64,000 nt of DNA, taken from NCBI RefSeq assembly GCF_033807715.1, contig NC_084590.1:6190827-6254826 (forward strand), written 5' to 3'. The translations under genes and the position numbers were made by a program. Positions 55,196 to 64,000 of this stretch are shown here, in pieces. The first letter of the stretch is position 1; every line of letters begins with the position of its first letter. Below the pieces are notes generated by a model. The model saw only the letters and a list, made by a program, of their open reading frames with translations, did no database searches and was not told the DNA's origin. The DNA is from Cololabis saira (lineage: Eukaryota; Chordata; Actinopteri; Beloniformes; Belonidae).

Positions 55196-55916
55196 AGCTG
55201 CAAGCAGCAATGAACGGGACAACCCCTGTGCACGTTCAGGCTGCAGTGGAAGCTTGTATGACTTGATGTAGATTCTTCAGGCCTGGACATTTAGCGGATG
55301 AAACCACCCACGACTCTCTATATCAAACCATTCAGAAGTTATGGCAGAAAGTAGGAACTATCACATATCGACCAATCAGATGAAGGGGGGGCTCGCTTTT
55401 TGGCGTCTCGCGTCGCCAGGGTAACGCTTTTGACTGAGAAAAGTAATGCCCGTCGTCGCAGGATGGAGACGCACATTTTGATGTATAACACACCTGGGTG
55501 CACGTTACGGTTCGGGTCGCATTAACTGCCGAAGAAATGGCATAAGTTTCGCCAAAATTACACGATTAATTCAAAATGGCCGACTTCCTGTTCGGTTTCG
55601 GCCATGGCCCCAAGAGACTTTTCTTTAAGTTGCGACATGATACAGGTGTGTAGCGATTTTCGTGCATGTACGTCAAACCGTATTGTGGGGCTTGAGGCAC
55701 AAAGTTTTCTAGGGGGCGCTGTTGAGCCATTAGGCCACGCCCATTAATACAAACCATGAAATATCTAATTTTTTGCCAGGCCTGGCTTGGTGCAACATTT
55801 GGTGACTTTTGGTGCACGTTTATGGGGGCAAAAAGGCCCTCCTTTCGTCAGAAGAAAGAAAGAAAAAAAATTCCCACAGATACAATAGGGCCTTCGCACT
55901 GTAAGTGCTCGGGCCC
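55196..55916 (-). mobile_element. GGGCCCGAGCAC-family repeat, copy C3
   Basis: Runs from AGCTGCAAGCAGCAATGAAC to the complement of GGGCCCGAGCACTTACAGTG with TAA on both sides (55193-55195, 55917-55919). Same orientation as C1 and very similar to it. A 169-codon + frame begins in its right end and continues into the Tc1 remnant; it is not a real protein. Confidence 0.8.
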
Positions 55917-55929
55917 TAATAATAAAAAG

Positions 55930-56235
55930 CACAAGCTGTTAAAAATAAGAACCATGGACTCCATTTCCGAGTCTCCAGACCTCACTGATCATGTTGACGT
56001 TCACGTCCATGACACCACAACTAGAAGAAGACCGGACCAGGACGGGTGGTCTGGAAGAGTTTCCAATAGAAAGCTTCTTCTGTCTAACTACAGCCAGGAA
56101 GCAGGACTGAGGTCCACAAACCTGCATCTGAACCAACCAACAGACCTCTGGAACCACGTCCTCTGGACACGTGAGACTAACCTGTCCAGAACCATGTTTG
56201 GAGGAAACCAGCAGAACCTCCTCAGACCCACGTTT
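55930..56235 (+). pseudogene. Tc1-like transposase fragment
   Basis: The + frame reads VHVHDTTTRRRPDQDGWSG, then LRSTNLHLNQPTDLWNHV, and RTMFGGNQQN, matching the order of the remnant at 12115-13130 but without the LTR insertion. It ends where the next MITE begins. Confidence 0.7.
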
Positions 56236-56842
56236 ACATGCAGTCAAAATTCAGGTTATTGCTAATATTCCGGTTACTGAAACATTGGGAATATTCCGTT
56301 TACATGGTAATTAATCATTCAGGATATCTGGATCAAACCAGCGACGCACGGAGAACATCATGACACAATTCCCGTCATTTCCGCTTCTTCTTCCTGTATC
56401 CAAATTCACAACTAATGCTGCTTCAGCAACTTTTCTCTCACCTTCTTGTAAATCTTCTATCCCGGTACTTTCTACCGTCTACAAATGCAGAAATGTTCAT
56501 ATCCTTCATTACATTTATGAAGTGATTAGTCTCCTCCTGGTCTGGGTTTCTCCGTGTTTATAAGAACTTCCTGGACTCTAAAGACCAGGATTCCTTGTGA
56601 ACAGAGCATGTGCAGAAAACAGATTCATGTTCTGTTTGATGGGGATATTCCGTTTGGTGTTTACATGACCCAATATTCAGGTTTTAAAAGGAGTAACCCA
56701 GGGCTCATATTCGGGTTTTTAAAAACCAGAATATGAGCAAATTCAGGTTATTCAAAGGGGTTATTGGTGTTTACATGGCCATGCAAATTCGGGTTATTGC
56801 CAATATTCGGGTTTTAAAAGGGTTATTGATGCATGTAAACGT
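56232..56842. mobile_element. MITE (TTTACATGG family), copy 2
   Basis: Inverted ends CGTTTACATGCA at both sides (about 56232 and 56832), with the same interior blocks as 7494-8706 but no LINE insert. Target duplication unclear. Confidence 0.75.
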
Positions 56843-58083
56843 CCATGACCTCCTCTGTTTACCAATGGACCAGAATTCCTTTAAACAGGCTTAATATACT
56901 GATGATGTCAGAGGACCATTAATAGATGGTTCCTGCTGAAGGAAACATCTACTGAGAGTTTCTGCCTTCTGGTTCAGGCTACTGAGAGGTTGTGTTTTTT
57001 TTTTTTTTTTTACAGTCTTTATGATGTTTTTCTTAAAATGTGGGAATCAAAGGTCCCGACTCCAAACAACCTCCAGCTCGAATCTGGCTGTACTTCATTA
57101 CATTTCTCCGTACGAGCGCCGACTGCTCCTGGATTACTAGAAAAGTAAGCAAACTTCCAACATGATGGTTAGTACTCGTATCTGTTAAATTCTTGACCAG
57201 TCCACTGAAATTATGTTGAACCAGTCATATAGCAGAAGTTAATTTCAAGGCTTTAACTGTTATTCAATAATCTACTTCAGCAGAAATGTCTGTTCATCCA
57301 AACAAAGCCTGGCATGTTTAAAACAGCAGTCTGTCCTGCTGGTTTAGACAGACGACACCCCAGAATAACCTCCCTGGGATTCTAACCTCCACACCCTCAT
57401 TATGGCACATTTCTTAGTACAGTAACTAAAACCCATTTCCGCGGGTCACAAGCCGCCACAAAGGCACGTTTTGTCCCCTCCCCCTCTAGCATGCGTCACT
57501 AATGTTTTAATGAACGGGGTCATTAGGTGCTGACATGGTGGAGCATTTAACTACTTTAACTAGGACTGCCTGCAGAGTTTAGTGACGGATGGTGTGATCC
57601 TGGAGACGCTGCGGAGGAGCAGCTCTGCATCCCAGATGTTTCACACGTTTCTGTCCATGCCTTCTGCTGGGAGTTGACTTAAGGTACAGCCCACCAACAA
57701 AAGGATTACTTAGTCGTAACATAAATCTCTATACTACAGAAGAGTATTAGGGCCATGCAGGAGAAAAAATATTTGAGAGGGGAAGATTTTTTTTTATTGT
57801 GCACTTTGAGAAAAAAGTCGAAATGTCGAGAAAACGTTCGCTGCTCTGCCACAGCGAACATAACTAACAAACTAACTAACTTACATCCTTGGAGTGTAAG
57901 TTTAAGGGTACGTTTCTAAAGTTATGCAACTGCATATGTGTAATATGTGTTTCAAATCAATAACGTAAAGCCAATTGTTGTATTCTGAACCTTGTTGTTA
58001 CCAACCTAACATAATTCAAGTATTCAACACTAAAGCATTTTTTCTCAACATTTCAATTTTTTTCTCGAAATTGTACTTCAACA
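56843..58083. other. single-copy-looking DNA
   Basis: Contains a run of about 20 T near 56995 and, at 57750-58080, a possible decayed inverted pair (AAAAAAGTCGAAATGTCGAG and TTTCTCAACATTTCAATTTT). No gene seen. Confidence 0.4.
57400..57600. promoter_or_regulatory. possible conserved non-coding element
   Basis: Non-repetitive, containing GCGTCACTAATGTTTTAATG and GGGGTCATTAGGTGCTGAC (two TAAT/ATTA cores near a CRE/AP-1-like TGCGTCA). Motif-only inference. Confidence 0.2.
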
Positions 58084-58647
58084 TTATGCATGGCCAGATC
58101 TCTGGACTCGTCGTTTAAGTCCTTTCTCAGGGTTCCGTTCATTACTTTGGAGCTCCTTGTCCCTAAACAGGACCTGGGTTGACCGTTTGAAGGTTTGAAG
58201 TCCGTGCATGAGTACCCACGATGAGAAGAAATGGATGGACATGGACTCTAATGTCCACTCTTCATCTCTGGCACTCCTTGGGGCTTCCGGTGCTTTGGTT
58301 AAGGGGTGATAGAAATAACTATCTAAGCAGGTCTCTGGACGACTCCGTACCGCCCTACGGCATGTGCTCGTTCCCATCTGCTTACGGTGCAGGACATATT
58401 TAAGGCATGATGAGGATAAAGCTGCTTCCTCACCGTTGTAGGGTGTAATTGTTGCTGAAAGAAACCCAAAACCAACTTCCCCTGACTCAATCTCTGCAAA
58501 CAGTGCGGCGGAGCATTCAAAAAAAATCTTCCAGTATTCCACATGCGTTTCCAAAACAAATGAAAATAAAAGTTTGGCTTCACAGTGAGCTCGACGTGCT
58601 TGTGGTTTCAGGCTGGAGCAGGACAACTGGAACCGGCCCGGTAACAC
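58084..58647 (-). other. unassigned 187-codon frame
   Basis: The longest reverse frame in this part. It has mixed composition, Ser- and Arg-rich patches, no membrane segment and no domain that I know. The overlapping reverse frame and two + frames argue that the openness is partly due to composition. I do not claim a gene. Confidence 0.2.
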
Positions 58648-60400
58648 AGCCAGACGGCATGAATGAATTATATTACATTTAAATTCATAATGTGCCTGTG
58701 AATGAGGATTGTTAACAACATGAAATACTTTTAGATGACGTGGAAAACCAAATTTAGATTTTCATTTGCAAGGAATAGCTGTAGCTTTGAAGAGTAAACA
58801 GTGTAAGGGAGCGCAGTTATTTAAATGTCAAACTTCAATTAAACACAGTACATCTACACAAGTTGTTTAAGATAAAAAGATAGAAAGTCCTTTAATGAAC
58901 AAAAAGTCAAACCTGGGCAGAAATCCACAAATAAACAGAAAGACAAACACGGAGAACCCTGGGTAGAACCAGGGGCAGGACAAGGCCGGGATAAAGACCG
59001 GGAAAAAGACCGGGACAAAGACTGGGACATTCAGATTAGAAGTCAGAAAGAACTAGTGGAAGGAAACACGACATCAGGTTCCATCGTGGTGCTCCTACCT
59101 TTATAAGTTCATGTGGTTGATTGTGAGATTGTTGCAGTTCCACTTTTGTGTAACTTATCTGGTAATGTGGGGAAGGTCGTGTCCTTCACACCTTCAACCT
59201 ATTGTTGATGTTACGTTTCCTCATATTTTACACTTCACTGCATCGCTAGTGAGTGTCGCCAAGGGACAAAACCTCAGAAATGTGCGTATGCCAGACTGGA
59301 TGTGTGCGTGAAACACCATAATTTTTCACGTACAAGTCACTTTTTGAACATCCAACTGTGATCGTAGAAAGTTGCATACGCACGTTTTTTGTGTCCCGCA
59401 CTCTTTGTACATGAGGCCCCAGGTCTCCACGCCTCCCGTTGGTGGGCGTGTGCCTGTGTGGGGGTGTGGACCTCCACCCGTGTTGAGAGCTGGTGTTGGA
59501 GCTGTTGTGGTGGGGATCGGGGGCGGCCTGAAAATGATGATGACGGAGGAGGGGATAATGGTGATAACTAAAAGAACTGTTACGCGGATTCTCACGGCAG
59601 CGCTGTGGCAATGCATGGCAGAGGGTGCGTCCGACACTTCTCAGTCAAAGCTGACATCATGGCATCAGATTATCAAGACTTTCCGTAAGCGATGTGCCAG
59701 CCCCGGTTTTTGGTGCACTTTGATTCAGAGAGGAGGATTTCACCGTTGAAGACGGGGCACCACCTGATGTAATCAGGAAAATGATAACTAGACAGCAAAA
59801 ATCAGTCTCAAGGTAAATTATTTTACTAAATAAGAGTGAAGGAAGGAGAGTCCGAGCACAGGCCATTGCCACCAGCAGTTGTGACAAATAAGTGTAAAAA
59901 AAAAAAAAAAAGTGTCAGGAAGATGGTAAGACCACACTTTGGCTAAATTCTGATGGCTAAACTACACAAAAACAACTAACTAACATAAACGCAAAACTTC
60001 CAATCATCCGCGTGTCTGTGGGTGTCAGTGCAGGTGTGTGAGTGTGTCAGTATAGGTGTGTGTGGGTGTGACGGGATCAGCGATCCAACTCACAACGTAA
60101 AAGTGAAGAAAAAGTGGTTTGATCCGGCCGGTCAGTGTTCCTTGATGAAACAAAGGGTAGTTACGCTCAGCAGGGCGTCCTGATAAGGAGCGGCTCTCTC
60201 TCTCACTCCTGTTCCTTGTGGATGAGGATTCTGCAGCATGGGCACAGCAGCTGGGCCTCCTTCAGCTCCAGGTCGGTCCAAAGGCGTTCACGTCGAGGCA
60301 TTCGGGGTCCCTGGTTTTGCTTTCTGGGGCTCGGAACCTCGTGGGTTACTCGCTGCAGCGCTGCAAAACGGACGCTCCTTCAGTCAACGATCCTGGAGGG
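58648..60400. other. unassigned, with a possible Harbinger-type end
   Basis: Near 59400-59416, GTACATGAGGCCCC preceded by ATACGCACG-type sequence resembles one end of fish PIF/Harbinger elements; no partner end was found. A small AAAGACCGGGA-type tandem lies at 58985-59025 and a GT-rich stretch at 60010-60070. Frames up to 135 codons overlap the following microsatellite. Confidence 0.35.
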
Positions 60401-60500
60401 AAGAGAAGAGAAGAGAAGAGAAGAGAAGAGAAGAGAAGAGAAGAGAAGAGAAGAGAAGAGAAGAGAAGAGAAGAGAAGAGAAGAGAAGAGAAGAGAAGAG
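60401..60500. repeat. (AAGAG)20 microsatellite
   Basis: Twenty perfect AAGAG units. All five + and - frames with REEKR or LLFSS repeats here are artefacts. Confidence 0.98.
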
Positions 60501-60923
60501 CCCAGGAAGTCTTCCTGCAGTTTGGGGTCCATGTCCAATTAGAGCGCTGTTCCTTATCGCTGAAGGGCCACATATGCAAAGCGTGGTTTAGCTTTGAGTC
60601 CATGAGGGGTTTCCTTTGTTCCAAACATGCGGTCAGCTGTGAGGAATCTGGTCTCAGAACAAGCCCTTAAGGCCTTAAAGTTCGCTTAAGGCCTCTACTG
60701 TTCATATTATCACATAGTCACATACTTCACGTAAGACTGTGGCCCAACAAAGGACTTCCAAAGTCTTGTATAGGTCCAGTACAACAGTGACGGCCTCCTC
60801 AGAAGAAGCATCCTCTTTATCTGCTGTGAGCTGGGTTGACGTGAGCGCCTCCGTTACATCCCAGACAGTTTTTCAGAGTGTAGTTCTCATCCTCTGCCCG
60901 TCTTTGCCTCTTTCTGTCTGTCA
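60501..60923. other. no gene recognised
   Basis: Nothing that I can support. Confidence 0.45.
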
Positions 60924-61245
60924 GTGCGTTTACTGTACATGGGAAGTTTAATTCCTCTTTAATTCTGAATTAAAATTAAATCTGATTTAAAATGAGTAAA
61001 AATTACCATGTAAACACCTAATTCCGAATGAAAATGGACATTCCGAATTAAACTTAATTCCGAAGTAAGTGGCTGGTTTATTCTGATTTTAAATCCGAAT
61101 AGAATAATTCCACGATCATTCCTCTTTAAATTAATTGTGGTCTTTCTGCGCTGCACCAGTAAACTCGAAGGAAAATAGTTTAACTCTGAATTATTTAATT
61201 CGGAATAATTAATTCAGTACTAAAAAACATCATGTAACCGTGGCC
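60924..61245. mobile_element. AATT-rich MITE, copy 2
   Basis: Left end GTTTACTGTACATGGGAAG and right end ACATCATGTAACCGTGGCC. Internal AATTCCGAATGAAAATGGAC matches 18224-19240, without the nested TTAA element. Confidence 0.7.
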
Positions 61246-63972
61246 TGTCTGTCAGTCCGTCGGGTAATTCTGACTTCCTCTCTCAGTAGTTGTCCAACAT
61301 ACACCACCACTCAGCCCAGTGGACAAATGCTGGGCACCATGCCAGTCTGCAGGGGCGCCAGTTAGGCAGTCCGTCAGTAGCTGTAAAGACATGCTATCCA
61401 CCCGAGTGTATCCATCTGGCTTACAGTCCTGACTCCCTGTCGGAGCCCCCCAGTGCTGCCCCCCCACTCACTCCGAGTCCTCCTCATTCCTTATCAGCAC
61501 AGCAGCCAGACTTCAGGACTTACCAATAAAGAAGTGGGTGATGTGCAGAAACAAAGCAAAACATGTTCCAAGCTGCCTTGCTACTCAGGTCACTGGAGCC
61601 CCCGGTGAAAGAGAGCTGCCACCGACCTCCACTAAACAACGCCAGACCAGCAAAGCTAACACACCTCCGCTGCTGTATAAAAGAGATGACAAGCTCCACA
61701 AAGGCTTTAAAAACTGTTTATTTTTTCCTTTTTTTTGAACAATGAGGACCTTTTCTTTTTTTTTAATGACAGCTAAAAATACTGAATTTTCTATTTTGGA
61801 GGCTTGATATCAGCATCCGTACTGTGTCCTGTCCTCATTCTTTCTGTTTTAATCTAATGCGCACTGTTTCATGTCTTTAATGTTATTATTGATGTTGCTG
61901 CAAGGGTCACTTCGGATTCAAACAGTGTTTGACAAACAAACTCATGATTTAGGTCTTCCACATTCTCCTGAACTTCATCATGAATGCTGCACGAGGACCT
62001 GGACAAGGCACACTGGACCATATTAACCAGTTGGTGTGTTATGTGCAGGAGACATGAGCGAAGACAACATAAGTTATTGGGAATACGTGTCCTGATCACT
62101 GTATTCTGATACAGGAAAATAACCACCGAAGTGCAATCAAAAATGTGGTATCAAATAATCAGAACAATAATTACTTCCCATCTGGGCTAGGAACCTCCGG
62201 GCTCCTAACTGCCACAAACTAACTGACACAGCAACCTTGAAACACTCGCTCTCCGGGTTTTCTGCCATCTAATTTTCATCTCTGATACCTCCAGAGTACT
62301 TGAATTCAAAGTAACTCCAGAAGCCTGTAATTACATCAGGAGGAGAGGTTCTTCCTGACCATAAGCATAGTTGTGGTATTTCATTGGTTGAATTCCTGGA
62401 GACTTGTCAAAGGTGAATGTTTTTGTACCACGCCTGCAAAGTTTATGCAAAGCATTACTTTTATTTCTAATATGATTGATAGTCAGCACGGCCAATGGCT
62501 AGTGAAGCAACCACCTGTTTGTATTATTAACCAGCGTTGGCTAAAAGCGATGGTTATCTTTGGTTTCGCTGGCGAGTCAACGTGTTAAACGGTACATCCT
62601 GCTGGAAACGTCTGATGGCACCTTCCGCAGATATTCCAGCGGGGTTCAGCTGAAGGAACTGAGTGACATACTGTGGGCATATTTCCATCGGCTTTGAAAG
62701 TAACATCACTGCACCCTGTACGAAGAAAAACAGGCTTCAGAGCGGGTATTAAGAAACCAATTGTTTTATACAGTCTTTGGTCTGGAGTGCCTCCCATTCG
62801 CAGCCATTTCCACTGGTACAGAACGTAATGAACCAACTGCAACCAGGTGGGGGCGGGCTTTATGTGACGACTCATACAGGAGCATCCAAGAGCCGCAATT
62901 CAGAACAACCTACACGGATGCCAAGTTGGTTTTATACCTTGGATCAACAATGTTTTACTGCAAAACCGACAACATTTAGCAGCATCCCTACACCTCCACA
63001 GCCACTGGATGTGTTTTCTTGACCAAAGGGCCTGGAACCCCCATCAAAGGGCAGCCACTGTGAGTCCCACCAGAGGACACCCACGTGTGGTCCAGTCAGA
63101 CGTGCTGTGGAGCAGTTGGAGAAGCATCCCAGAACAAGCATCTGTCTCAGGTCCACTTGAGTAAGCAGCAGCAATTTAAACACATCAGGTCGGGCTGGCA
63201 GGAAGTCAGACACAGGACTGCCATGGAGAATCTGGCGAATTTTCAAAATAAAAGACCCTGAGAGGCCTCATACCTGAAGACTACGTTAACCCGTGGAGGT
63301 GGTGTATAAACAATTAAATAAAGAAAATCATTGAGATGGCTCTTCAGGCTCGTAGAGTAGTGATTCAGACTGTTTTTAGAGCTTGTCCCAGCTAAGTACA
63401 CCCTGGATTGGTTCATACATACACTTTTACAGGGTTCAATATTGTTGAATATACAGGAGAACTGATGTAAAATATGTGCCCTCCATGTTCCATCTTCATG
63501 TCTCTAAAGCTTATCAAGCATCATTGTTCTCTCCAGAATATCATGCTCTTAGTTGTTAACCTGACTTTTTGGCTCATAGCGGCTGCAGAGAAGAACAGAG
63601 CCTGTTGGGTCTTCACACATCCAAGGGTTTCTGTGGCGTAGTTCTGGATGCCAACTGAATGAGTCTTCATGAAAGACTTCTTTCAGGTCTGCTGAACCTG
63701 TTGAGAGTTGGCTGAAGTAGTGGTGAGCGAAGTGAAAGGGAGGACTGGAGCTCAAAGGTGCATAGAGATTGAAAGTGAAGTACTCACAAAACAGCTAAAG
63801 TGAGTTTTAATTCAAGGAATTTGCCCACTTCCTTTAAAATATTATATCAAACTATTTCTCTATGTCCGTTGGTCCGTTTTCATTCGTCCGCTCGTTTGCT
63901 GAGAACCAAACCAACTCCTTCTTGTGACAGAACATGATGAATTTCTGGCATGTTTGAAGGGTGTGGGGTATG
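61246..63972. other. no gene recognised
   Basis: About 2.7 kb of mostly single-copy-looking DNA. A short + stretch at about 62540-62690 reads VKRYILLETSDGTFRRYSSG then VQLKELSDILWAYFHRL before a stop, with protein-like character, but there is no support beyond 50 residues. The reverse frame 62585-62875 overlaps it. No transposon ends seen. Confidence 0.4.
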
Positions 63973-64000
63973 ATATATATATATATATATATATATATAT
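63973..64000. repeat. (AT)n at window edge
   Basis: Pure AT dinucleotides running off the right edge. Confidence 0.95.

Noticed and set aside
55756..56265. 169-codon + frame as one protein
   Set aside because: It fuses the end of a C-family repeat with a Tc1 transposase fragment by chance.
60135..60670. frames with REEKR repeats
   Set aside because: They read through a perfect (AAGAG)20 microsatellite.

Overview
This window looks like teleost fish nuclear DNA, probably from a spiny-rayed (percomorph) genome. I base that on the mix of mobile DNA: L2-type, RTE-type and L1-type LINE remnants, hAT, Tc1/mariner and piggyBac-type (TTAA) elements, tRNA-derived SINE copies, retroelement LTRs and many micro- and minisatellites. 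The species cannot be named from the sequence. I found no host protein gene, tRNA, rRNA or CRISPR array that I can support. Most open reading frames are repeat-encoded, transposon remnants, or chance frames. The window reads as an intergenic or long-intron stretch that has collected nested insertions.

Layout. Bases 1-3.2 kb hold a polypyrimidine tract and two minisatellites back to back. 3.2-5.8 kb holds two oppositely oriented TTAA-flanked elements. 7.5-8.7 kb is a MITE carrying a LINE 3' end. 9.2-13.1 kb holds a palindromic Tc1-type MITE, a nested hAT-like pair and a Tc1 transposase remnant. 14.6-17.3 kb holds decayed Tc1 and LINE pieces broken by later insertions. 18.2-21.4 kb holds a TTAA element inside a MITE, then a hAT element (8-bp target duplication) carrying an LTR (5-bp duplication). 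22.4-31.1 kb has two copies of a composite MITE, an internally deleted RTE-type LINE inside a small MITE, and other LINE ends. 31.3-38.2 kb has an L1-type remnant, a short minisatellite split by two abutting TIR elements, a THAP-domain fragment and an L2-type LINE with an open RT frame. 41-48 kb holds decayed RTE-type LINEs, two SINE copies, and a hAT element inside a Tc1 transposase remnant. 49.3-55.9 kb holds the most striking DNA: a tandem repeat-family copy running into a LINE-derived 46-bp minisatellite, then a composite MITE interrupted by a LINE whose last part has expanded into three separate minisatellites plus an (ATGG)n tail. 56-64 kb is mostly quiet, with two more MITEs, an (AAGAG)n array and an (AT)n run at the right edge.

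How it fits together. The best-supported story is the order of insertion: several target-site duplications can be read directly (TTAA, TA, TAA, 5 bp, 6 bp, 8 bp, 12 bp, 17 bp). A recurring theme is tandem-repeat growth inside LINE coding sequence, at 50.9 kb and three times at 52.9-54.0 kb. Four stretches (about 10.1, 13.6, 48.4-49.0 and 57.4 kb) are non-repetitive and could be regulatory, but only comparison with other fish could show that.
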